Position numbers and translations under genes: made by a program. Below, piece by piece: positions 57,554 through 64,000 of a DNA stretch of 64,000 nucleotides. Within the stretch, counting starts at the first letter, position 1, and each line of letters begins with the position of its first letter. The notes under the pieces were generated by a model. That model was not told where the DNA came from. It saw only the letters and a list, made by a program, of their open reading frames with translations, and did no database searches. Origin of the DNA: Arthrobacter frigidicola (lineage in GTDB: Bacteria; Actinomycetota; Actinomycetes; Actinomycetales; Micrococcaceae); assembly GCA_003602285.1 (NCBI GenBank), contig QZVU01000001.1, positions 744,001 through 808,000 of the forward strand, read 5' to 3'.

Positions 57554-57626
57554 GCCTCCGTAGCTCAGGGGATAGAGCAGGGGCCTTCTAATCCTCTGGT
57601 CGCAGGTTCGAATCCTGCCGGGGGCA
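57554..57626 (+). tRNA. tRNA-Arg (anticodon TCT)
   Basis: Acceptor GCCTCCG pairs with CGGGGGC, discriminator A; D arm GCTCAGGGGATAGAGC; anticodon loop CTTCTAA; T arm CAGGTTCGAATCCTG. The anticodon stem has one mismatch next to the loop (C-T) and one G-T pair. CCA is not encoded. Confidence 0.95.
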
Positions 57627-57636
57627 CTCAAGAAAG

Positions 57637-57668
57637 CGGCCCGACCGGGCTTTCGTCCGGTCGGGCCG
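57637..57668. terminator. Terminator of tRNA-Arg
   Basis: Perfect 12-base arms CGGCCCGACCGG / CCGGTCGGGCCG with an 8-base loop, followed by TTCTTGG. It can also end the convergent SGNH hydrolase leader region. Confidence 0.8.
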
Positions 57669-57778
57669 TTCTTGGTTAATGCCGGGCCCACGCCGGCCCG
57701 CTCTCCGTCAGCCGCTGGCCGGCAGCCCGGTCCGACCATTTTGGGGCATGCGGCTGGACCGACGCCGATGGTGCAGGA

Positions 57779-58495
57779 TCAGTTCGTCAGCCCGGCCAGC
57801 TGCCCCCGGGCAGCCTCCGCCAACAGGTCCGAGCCCTTCCGGTTGGAGTGGATCCCATCGTTGCTGAGCCCGGCCCGCCAAGACCCGTCACCCGCCGCCA
57901 CCGCGGTGTACACATCGAGCAAGGGCATGCCCCGGGCCTCCGCGGCAGACCTGAGCAGCCGGTTCAGCTCGACGGCGAGGGCGGGCTGCGTTTCCGATGG
58001 CGGCACGAGGGCAGCGACGGGCGCGGCGCCGCGTGCAGCGATGCCGTCCCACAGCACGCGCACGCCCTCGGCGGCCTGTTCGGGGGACCGTCCCTTTCGG
58101 ATGTCGTTGGTTCCGGCCTGAACCACCACCAGGTCCGCCTGATCGACCGCCGCATCGAGGCGGTCGACCAGAGCCACTGTCTGCGCCCCGGGGTGGGATT
58201 CGTAGGCCCCGAGCCGGAGTCCGGGCACGGTGCCCGCAACGACCGTCTGGCGCCACCACGAATGCTTCCCGTGGGCGTGGGAGTCCGAGAGGATGCCGAT
58301 GGTCCGTGTGTCGGCCGCGGAGGCGGTGCGGGTGTTTGCGGTCCCCGTGCCGGCGGGCAGGGCGACCGCAGCCCGGCGGGTGGCCCGTCGGCGGGCTGTC
58401 CGCCGTCGAAGAGCGGATTTAAAGGCCATCAGGGCCACTGCCGCGGCGGCTCCTGCAGCGGGCAGGATTCCGGGTCGGCGGGTTCGGTCAGCCAT
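57779..58495 (-). CDS. SGNH/GDSL-type hydrolase, exported
   Basis: 238 residues from ATG 58495 with AAGGGGA upstream. An N-terminal hydrophobic stretch (GILPAAGAAAAVALMAF) followed by a strongly basic run (SALRRRTARRRATRRAA) suggests a membrane anchor or atypical signal. SGNH blocks: Ser in GILSDSHAHG, Gly/Asn in VVQAGTNDIRKG, Asp/His in SNDGIHSNRKGS. Probable esterase or lipase acting on the cell surface; substrate unknown. Confidence 0.85.
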   Translation of the reverse strand: MADRTRRPGILPAAGAAAAVALMAFKSALRRRTARRRATRRAAVALPAGTGTANTRTASAADTRTIGILSDSHAHGKHSWWRQTVVAGTVPGLRLGAYESHPGAQTVALVDRLDAAVDQADLVVVQAGTNDIRKGRSPEQAAEGVRVLWDGIAARGAAPVAALVPPSETQPALAVELNRLLRSAAEARGMPLLDVYTAVAAGDGSWRAGLSNDGIHSNRKGSDLLAEAARGQLAGLTN

Positions 58496-58704
58496 AGTGT
58501 CCCCTTTGCAGCTCGGGTGTTTCCCCATGCTAGCTTCCGGCGCCCGGCCCGGGTGCGCTGGACAAGCCAGCCCAGGGGAGCGCGCGTGTCCCACGGATGT
58601 CCACATACGCGGCCCGCTCCGGCTCATCCCGCCTGGTTCTGGGGAGACTTTCACCAGGGCGGGCGTCCGGCCTGTCCGGGAGATTCCAGGCGGAAGGAAC
58701 AGCG

Positions 58705-59307
58705 ATGAGCGAGACCATCACGGTGCGGGGATACGTTGCCACGGAGGTGCGGCTGGCTCTCACACCCACCGGCCTGCCGATCGCGGGCTTCCGCATGTGT
58801 ACGACCGATCGGCGTTACGACCGGGAGGCTGGGGCCTGGGTCGACGGGCACACGAACTGGTACTCGGTTTCGATGTTCCGCCAACTCGCCACGAACGCTT
58901 CGGCGAGCCTGAAGAAGGGCGACCGGGTCGTCGTCTTCGGACGGTTGAAGGTCCGTCCGTGGACAACGGAGGACGGACGCACCGGAACCTCGGTGGAGAT
59001 CGACGCGGAGTCCGTGGGCCACGACCTCATGTGGGGGACCGCCGCGTACCGGAGGAGTTCCGCGGAAAAGACCGAAAACACCGAGAATACCGAGAAGACC
59101 CAGGAACCCGGCGACGGGGCGGATGACGTGGTACCGGAGGGTGTCGACCCTGCCACCGGACAAATCCTTGATGCGCCCAACAACGATGCGCCCGTGAACC
59201 TGGGCGCCGCAGACGGCTCCGACGAAGAATCGGGGCCGGAAGGTGGGGAGGGCGACCTGACAGGCGGTGGAGGAAGGTCAGCGACGAAAGCCGGCGCCGC
59301 CCGTTGA
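58705..59307 (+). CDS. ssb: Single-stranded DNA-binding protein, non-canonical (SsbB-like)
   Basis: 200 residues from ATG 58705 with GGAAGGA upstream. One OB fold (about 1-115: MSETITVRGYVATEVRLALT, NWYSVSMFRQLATNA, GDRVVVFGRLKVRPW). The C-terminal part is acidic and low-complexity, with a short repeat EKTENTENTEKTQ, but the protein ends RSATKAGAAR rather than the acidic DDDIPF-like tip used to recruit repair proteins, so it is probably a secondary SSB. Confidence 0.85.
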   Translation: MSETITVRGYVATEVRLALTPTGLPIAGFRMCTTDRRYDREAGAWVDGHTNWYSVSMFRQLATNASASLKKGDRVVVFGRLKVRPWTTEDGRTGTSVEIDAESVGHDLMWGTAAYRRSSAEKTENTENTEKTQEPGDGADDVVPEGVDPATGQILDAPNNDAPVNLGAADGSDEESGPEGGEGDLTGGGGRSATKAGAAR

Positions 59308-59371
59308 GACAGGATGGAGCACCCACTCGCGGAATGTGAGATATGCCGTGCCACGCACTAGCCTTAGTGGT

Positions 59372-61054
59372 ATGGCGGAATTTATCTACACAATGACCAA
59401 GGCCCGCAAGGCCGTCGGCGACAAAGTGATCCTCGACGACGTGAGCATGTCCTTCTTCCCCGGTGCAAAGATCGGCGTGGTCGGCCCGAACGGTGCCGGT
59501 AAGTCCACCATTCTCAAGATCATGGCCGGTCTCGACACCCCGTCCAACGGCGAAGCCCGCCTGAGCCCCGGCTACACCGTCGGGATCCTGCTTCAGGAGC
59601 CCCCGCTGAACGAGGAAAAGACAGTGCTCGGCAACGTCCAGGAGGGCGTCGCGGAGATCTACGGCAAGATCGAGCGCTTCAACGAAATCTCCGAGGAGAT
59701 GGCGAACCCGGACGCCGATTACGACACGCTTCTGACCGAGATGGGACAGTTGCAGGAGGCGATCGACGCCGCCGACGCGTGGGACCTCGACTCCCAGCTC
59801 GAGCAGGCCATGGACGCCCTGCGCTGCCCGCCGCCGGACGCCGACGTCACCGTGCTCTCCGGTGGTGAGCGCCGCCGCGTCGCCCTGTGCAAGCTGCTGC
59901 TCCAGAAGCCGGACCTGCTCCTGCTCGATGAGCCCACCAACCACCTCGACGCCGAAAGCGTGCTCTGGCTCGAGCAGCACCTCTCCGCCTACCAGGGCGC
60001 CGTGCTGGCCGTCACCCACGACCGTTACTTCCTCGACCACGTGGCCGAATGGATCGCAGAGGTCGACCGCGGTCACCTCTACCCCTACGAGGGCAACTAC
60101 TCCACGTACCTGGAGAAGAAGCGGGCCCGCCTCGAAGTGCAGGGCAAGAAGGACGCCAAGCTGTCCAAGCGCCTCACCGAGGAACTCGAATGGGTGCGCT
60201 CGAACGCCAAGGGCCGCCAGACCAAGTCCAAGGCGCGCCTGAACCGCTACGAGGAGATGGCGGCGGAGGCCGAGCGGACAAGGAAGCTTGACTTCGAAGA
60301 GATCCAGATCCCGCCGGGACCGCGCCTGGGCAGCCAGGTCATCGAGGCGAAGAACCTGCGCAAGGGCTACGACGAGCGCGTGCTCATCGACGGGCTCTCC
60401 TTCTCGCTGCCGCGCAACGGCATCGTGGGCGTCATTGGCCCCAACGGTGTCGGCAAGACCACGCTGTTCAAGACCATCGTCGGGCTTGAGCCGCTCGATG
60501 ACGGCGAGCTGCGCATTGGTGAGTCCGTCAAGATCTCCTACGTTGACCAGTCGCGCGGCGGAATCGACCCGAACAAGTCCCTGTGGGAGGTCGTGTCGGG
60601 TGGTCACGACTTCATCCAGGTCGGCCAGGTCGAAATGCCGTCCCGCGCCTACGTCTCGGCGTTCGGCTTCAAGGGCCCGGACCAGCAGAAGAAGGCCGGG
60701 GTGCTCTCCGGTGGTGAGCGCAACCGCCTGAACCTCGCCATGACCCTCAAGCAGGGCGGCAACCTGCTGCTGCTCGACGAGCCCACCAATGACCTCGACG
60801 TCGAAACGCTCTCGAGCCTCGAGAACGCGCTGCTTGAGTTCCCGGGCTGCGCCGTCGTCGTCTCGCACGACCGGTGGTTCCTTGACCGGGTGGCCACGCA
60901 CATCCTGTCCTACGAGGGCACCGAGGCCGAGCCGGACAAGTGGTACTGGTTCGAGGGCAACTTCGACGCCTACGAGGAGAACAAGATCGAGCGCCTGGGT
61001 CCCGACGCGGCGAAGCCGCACCGGGTCACCCACCGCCGCCTGACCCGCGGCTAG
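59372..61054 (+). CDS. ettA: Energy-dependent translational throttle protein EttA (ABC-F)
   Basis: 560 residues, standard for EttA. Two ABC modules: Walker A GPNGAGKS and GPNGVGKT; signatures LSGGERRRVALC and LSGGERNRLNLA; Walker B LLLLDEPTNHLDAES and LLLLDEPTNDLDVET. The arm and the P-site tRNA interaction motif (EWVRSNAKGRQTKSKARLNRYEEM) lie between. It binds the ribosomal E site and gates translation by ATP/ADP ratio. No Shine-Dalgarno is visible; TAGCCT ends 6 bases before ATG, so it may be leaderless. Confidence 0.96.
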   Translation: MAEFIYTMTKARKAVGDKVILDDVSMSFFPGAKIGVVGPNGAGKSTILKIMAGLDTPSNGEARLSPGYTVGILLQEPPLNEEKTVLGNVQEGVAEIYGKIERFNEISEEMANPDADYDTLLTEMGQLQEAIDAADAWDLDSQLEQAMDALRCPPPDADVTVLSGGERRRVALCKLLLQKPDLLLLDEPTNHLDAESVLWLEQHLSAYQGAVLAVTHDRYFLDHVAEWIAEVDRGHLYPYEGNYSTYLEKKRARLEVQGKKDAKLSKRLTEELEWVRSNAKGRQTKSKARLNRYEEMAAEAERTRKLDFEEIQIPPGPRLGSQVIEAKNLRKGYDERVLIDGLSFSLPRNGIVGVIGPNGVGKTTLFKTIVGLEPLDDGELRIGESVKISYVDQSRGGIDPNKSLWEVVSGGHDFIQVGQVEMPSRAYVSAFGFKGPDQQKKAGVLSGGERNRLNLAMTLKQGGNLLLLDEPTNDLDVETLSSLENALLEFPGCAVVVSHDRWFLDRVATHILSYEGTEAEPDKWYWFEGNFDAYEENKIERLGPDAAKPHRVTHRRLTRG

Positions 61055-61089
61055 GCCAACGGTCGACGGCGGACGCCGAAGGATTAACC

Positions 61090-61125
61090 CAGAAGGACAC
61101 GGACCGTTCGGTCCGTGTCCTTCTG
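61090..61125. terminator. Bidirectional terminator between ettA and tesB
   Basis: Perfect 16-base arms CAGAAGGACACGGACC / GGTCCGTGTCCTTCTG with loop GTTC; followed by CGTTCT. Confidence 0.85.
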
Positions 61126-61141
61126 CGTTCTACTGAGCCGC

Positions 61142-62032
61142 TCAGCCCTCCCGGGGGACGCGGACCATGCCCTCCTGCGCCACGCTGGCCACGAGGTCCC
61201 CGGCGCGGTTGTAGATTTTCCCGGCGGCGAGCCCGCGGGCACCCGAGGCGCTGGGCGAGCTCTGAACATACAGCAGCCATTCATCGACCCTGACCGGGCG
61301 GTGCCACCACATGGCGTGGTCGAGGCTGGCCACGCTCATTCCCGGGTGGATCCAGCTCAGCCCGTGCGGCCGCAGGATCGGTTCGAGCAGCGTGTAGTCG
61401 CTCGCGTAGGCCAGGGCCGCCCGGTGCAGCCCGTCGTCGTCGGGCATCGGACCGAACGTCTTCATCCAGACGGCGTTGCGCGGCTCGCGCACGCCGTCAT
61501 TGCTGACGTAGAGCGGGGAGTCGAGGTGACGGACATCGAACGGGCGGTCGAAGGCCCAGGCCTTCGCCACCGGGTGGTCGAAACCGCCCAGCAGGTCGGC
61601 GGTGCTCGGCAGCGATTCGGGGTCCGGCACGCCCGAGGGCATAGGGTCCTGGTGGCTCAGGCCCTCGTCGGGCTCCTGGAAGGAAGCGATCATCGAAAGG
61701 ATCGGCACGCCGTCCTGGTAGGCGTGTGTCCGCCGTGCGGAAAAGGACCTGCCGTCACGGAGGCGCTGCACCCCGAAGGTGATGGGCAGGTCGGCGTCGC
61801 CGGCCCGCAGGAAGTAGGCGTGCATCGAGTGCACTTCCCGGGTGGGCTCGACGGTCCGGATTGCCGCGATCAGCGACTGACCCAGGACCTGCCCGCCGAA
61901 CACCCGCTTGCCCGGCTGGGGAGCCGAGGTCCCAACGAAAATGTCCTCGTCGGTCTGCGCGCCGTCGGCGCTGCTCAGGTCGAGCAGGGACAGCAGCGAG
62001 AGCGTGGGGTCGGTGCGGGGCTCTGCGGCCAT
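61142..62032 (-). CDS. tesB: Acyl-CoA thioesterase II (TesB)
   Basis: Hydrolyses medium- and long-chain acyl-CoA. 296 residues forming a double hotdog: RVFGGQVLGQSLIAAIRTV near 43-61, HSMHAYFLRAGD; second hotdog SLDHAMWWHRPVRVDEWLL with the catalytic Asp, and GKIYNRAGDLVASVAQEGMVR with the Gln. ATG start at 62032. Confidence 0.94.
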   Translation of the reverse strand: MAAEPRTDPTLSLLSLLDLSSADGAQTDEDIFVGTSAPQPGKRVFGGQVLGQSLIAAIRTVEPTREVHSMHAYFLRAGDADLPITFGVQRLRDGRSFSARRTHAYQDGVPILSMIASFQEPDEGLSHQDPMPSGVPDPESLPSTADLLGGFDHPVAKAWAFDRPFDVRHLDSPLYVSNDGVREPRNAVWMKTFGPMPDDDGLHRAALAYASDYTLLEPILRPHGLSWIHPGMSVASLDHAMWWHRPVRVDEWLLYVQSSPSASGARGLAAGKIYNRAGDLVASVAQEGMVRVPREG

Positions 62033-62214
62033 GGGGCGGTGTCTCCTCGGGGCGGGTGCGTTCTCCGGATCCTTGGCGCAGGCTTCCGGGCCTACTGCTG
62101 ACCTTAGACGTACCGATACCGGCGCCTCAAGGCAGCACCCGGCGCTCCTGCCACCGGTTCCGGTTACGGTCCCGCCGAATGGTCCGCGGGCGTTGGGTTT
62201 GAGAGGATGGATCC

Positions 62215-62331
62215 ATGCCCCGCACCCTCCCAGACCTTCTCCCGCCGCGCTGCGGCGACGGCGATACCCACGGACGCACCGCCACGGTCGTCACGCTCCC
62301 CGCTTCCGGCGGACGGTCGGCCCGGCGGTGA
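62215..62331 (+). pseudogene. 5' end of a frameshifted conserved hypothetical gene
   Basis: ATG 62215 has GAGAGG upstream and encodes MPRTLPDLLPPRCGDGDTHG...TLPASGGRS, which continues naturally into GPAVTAALEST of the next feature if one G is added in TCGGCCCGG near 62317-62323. As it stands the frame ends at TGA 62329-62331 after 38 residues. A sequencing error or a true single-base deletion are both possible. Confidence 0.6.
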
Positions 62332-62993
62332 CGGCGGCCCTGGAGTCAACGCACCTCGTTTTCCCCGACGCCCAGGTCTCGGCCGACCTGCGCACCTTCA
62401 CGGCACGGGCGCGGGCAACCGACGACGGCGCCGTACGGCTGCAGGCCTCTGGAACCGTCCTGGCGGCCTACGTCTGCATGCTGCGCCCGGCTGTGCTCGG
62501 CGAGGCGATCCCCACGGTGCTCGGCCTGCGCACCATGCCCCTGGCGGAGCCGGCCCGGATCGATGTGACGGTGGCGCTTGCCTCGGTCTCCGACCGGCTG
62601 GCGCGCATGCGGGATGACGTCGTCTTCGCTGTCCCGACGACGACACTGCGGCAGAACTGGGCCGGGGTCCTGCCGCCCCGCGCCGGCTGGGAGCCCGCCG
62701 GGACGCTTGCCACCGACGCACTCGAAGAAGCGGCAAGGGCCGGGATCGCCGACGTCGCCGGCAGCCTTCCCGACCGCGCGGGAGCACTGATGGTCAACAA
62801 CCGGCGCGGCACGGTGTGGGGGAGGGCGATCCCCGGAGCCCCGGCCGACCTGCCGGCGGGAGCCGCCTTCGGCGCCTTCGCCCTGGGGTTCCTCGCCGAG
62901 GGTGAAACGCCGTCGCTGTTCACCAACGGCCGGTGGACCCGGCTCAGCACGTCGCGCGGGCACGTGCTGGTGCGGGCCGCCGCCGTGCTCTAA
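62328..62993 (+). CDS. Conserved hypothetical protein, downstream part of the frameshifted gene
   Basis: 221 residues, in frame from GTG 62328, which overlaps the stop of the 5' part as GTGA; re-initiation could therefore rescue it. The sequence TAALESTHLVFPDAQVSADLRTFTARARATDDGAV...WTRLSTSRGHVLVRAAAVL resembles a full-length conserved Arthrobacter-group family, judged from memory; no function is known. No transmembrane helix. Confidence 0.7.
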   Translation: MTAALESTHLVFPDAQVSADLRTFTARARATDDGAVRLQASGTVLAAYVCMLRPAVLGEAIPTVLGLRTMPLAEPARIDVTVALASVSDRLARMRDDVVFAVPTTTLRQNWAGVLPPRAGWEPAGTLATDALEEAARAGIADVAGSLPDRAGALMVNNRRGTVWGRAIPGAPADLPAGAAFGAFALGFLAEGETPSLFTNGRWTRLSTSRGHVLVRAAAVL

Positions 62994-63018
62994 ACGCCCT
63001 CGAGGGACACGCCTGCGG

Positions 63019-63501
63019 TCAGTCCGCGGCGTTCACCATCGACTGTGCTGCCCGGTCGAGGTAGTCCCACAGGGTTGCCTCGTGAAGGGGAGCGAGGTCC
63101 AGGGAGTCGACGGCGGCGCGCATGTGGCGCAGCCAGGCATCGCGGGCCTTCGGCGTGACCTGGAAGGGGATGTGGCGCATGCGCAGCCTCGGATGTCCGC
63201 GCTGCTCGCCGTAGGTCTTCGGCCCGCCCCAGTACTGCTCAAGGAACAGCAGCAGGCGCTCCTTGGCCGGCCCGAGGTCCTCTTCCGGGTACATGGGCCG
63301 CAGGATCTCGTCCTGGGCCACGCCGTCGTAGAAGGCGTCGATCAGCTTCACGAAGGTGGGGTGGCCGCCGACCGCCTCGTAGAAGTTGTAGTCGGGCTGG
63401 GTGAAGCCCTGCCCGACCTGAATGACCCGGTCCGCAGGCAGGGGCGGACGGCCCGGCGTCAGCGGAATGGTCTCCTGGAGCATCGGCTCGGGTTCGGTCA
63501 T
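63019..63501 (-). CDS. glbO: Group II truncated haemoglobin (GlbO-like)
   Basis: 160 residues. 2-on-2 globin: [21 protein letters not shown] with Tyr B10; proximal His F8 in [12 protein letters not shown]; Trp G8 in RDAWLRHM. An N-terminal extension of about 40 residues (Pro-rich) precedes the fold. Probably oxygen or NO chemistry. ATG overlaps the stop of mscS (ATGA), so the two are one transcript. Confidence 0.93.
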   Translation of the reverse strand: MTEPEPMLQETIPLTPGRPPLPADRVIQVGQGFTQPDYNFYEAVGGHPTFVKLIDAFYDGVAQDEILRPMYPEEDLGPAKERLLLFLEQYWGGPKTYGEQRGHPRLRMRHIPFQVTPKARDAWLRHMRAAVDSLDLAPLHEATLWDYLDRAAQSMVNAAD

Positions 63502-64000
63502 GGCTTCTCTCCTGCAGTCTCCGGCTGGTCGGCCGGCGCCGGCTCAATGTAGTTTCCCTGCGAGCGGTTGCCCACCTTGGTGATGTCGCCGTTGCGCACG
63601 TACCAGATGGCACCGTTCGCATCGACCATGCGCGTGATGCGCAGGCCAACGGACTGCACCACGCCCACGGTCTCGCCGATCTCGATGGTGTCCCCGATGC
63701 CGTACTGGTCCTCAATGGTGATGAAGAAGCCAAGGAACGCGTCCCGGATGACCTCACGGGCGCCGAAACCGATGGCGATGCCGACGATTCCGACGCTGGC
63801 CAGGATCGGGCCGATGTTCAGGCCCAGTTCCCCCAGCGCCATCATGATGGCGACGGTGGCGAGGCTTACCCCGGCGACGCTGGTGAGGAGCCCGCCGATG
63901 GTTTCGGCCCGCTGGCTGCGCCGGCCGGTGTCCAGCGAGCGGAGCACGGGCTGCGCCCACCGGAAGTGGGGTTTCTTGAAGACGCTGTACCCGTTCCGGA
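63498..64000 (-). CDS. MscS-family mechanosensitive channel (N-terminus cut off by window edge)
   Basis: 167 residues visible, open to the right edge. TM3-like pore helix and beta domain: [106 protein letters not shown]. These match MscS small-conductance channels. The first helices lie beyond base 64000. Confidence 0.92.
   Translation of the reverse strand, partial: RNGYSVFKKPHFRWAQPVLRSLDTGRRSQRAETIGGLLTSVAGVSLATVAIMMALGELGLNIGPILASVGIVGIAIGFGAREVIRDAFLGFFITIEDQYGIGDTIEIGETVGVVQSVGLRITRMVDANGAIWYVRNGDITKVGNRSQGNYIEPAPADQPETAGEKP

Noticed and set aside
59027-61033. 668-residue minus-strand frame opposite ettA
   Set aside because: Antisense shadow of a conserved ABC-F gene; composition and lack of a ribosome site argue against coding.

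Overview
The window is high-GC, gene-dense actinobacterial chromosome. Its marks are frequent GTG/TTG starts, many GTGA/ATGA overlaps, apparently leaderless genes, actinobacteria-restricted families (DUF2469, DUF3145, DUF3052, a FasR-type PucR regulator, an MptB-like mannosyltransferase) and a type A RNase P RNA. The fused oleBC gene and overall protein resemblance point to Micrococcaceae (Arthrobacter-like). The genus is an inference; no 16S gene lies in the window.

Layout. 1-2.8 kb, minus: olefin genes oleA and oleBC (oleBC runs off the left edge). 3-21.8 kb: a housekeeping stretch collinear with the well-known actinobacterial order, namely smc, (MFS), ftsY, amtB-glnK, (zwf), ffh, (two accessory enzymes), rpsP-khpA-rimM-trmD-rplS, two lepB copies, rnhB and DUF2469. 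21.8-27.6 kb: a non-coding stretch with a perfect 30-bp palindrome and a tiny acidic protein gene, then yraN-comM-dprA-ogt-xerC. 27.8-37.6 kb: DUF3145, the FAS-II cluster fabF-acpP-fabH-fabD with fasR, then aceE, DUF3052, an AhpE-like peroxiredoxin and a sirtuin. 38.7-41.4 kb: tRNA-Val, a degenerate tandem-repeat block resembling an insertion-sequence end, and a large secreted multidomain protein; this is the most accessory-looking part. 41.4-50.8 kb: rlmN, gnd, cysE-cysK, msrA, a Nif3/zinc-ribbon/RNase H trio, yaaA and rnpB. 51-64 kb: MFS, def, acyl-CoA dehydrogenase, tRNA-His, orn, mptB-like, DUF3224, tRNA-Arg, SGNH hydrolase, ssb, ettA, tesB, a frameshifted conserved gene, globin and a partial mscS.

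Functional themes. Both GTPases of co-translational targeting (FtsY, Ffh) occur with two signal peptidases. Ribosome and tRNA maturation genes cluster (rimM, trmD, khpA, rnpB, def, rlmN, ettA). Carbon flow to lipids is represented by aceE, FAS-II with its regulator, OleA/OleBC and TesB. Pentose phosphate (zwf, gnd) and cysteine synthesis (cysE, cysK) are also present.

Most unusual signals: an Ogt/MGMT-family protein whose catalytic Cys codon is Gly; a xerC gene directly after it, in the same frame, with no ATG/GTG/TTG start at its proper N-terminus; an RNase HI fused to a VOC (glyoxalase-like) domain; a zinc-ribbon protein that has lost three of four cysteines; an acyl-CoA dehydrogenase with Gly at both usual catalytic-Glu positions; tandem hairpins inside the first codons of lepB; a perfect 30-bp palindrome within a nested inverted repeat; and a single-base frameshift in a conserved hypothetical gene.
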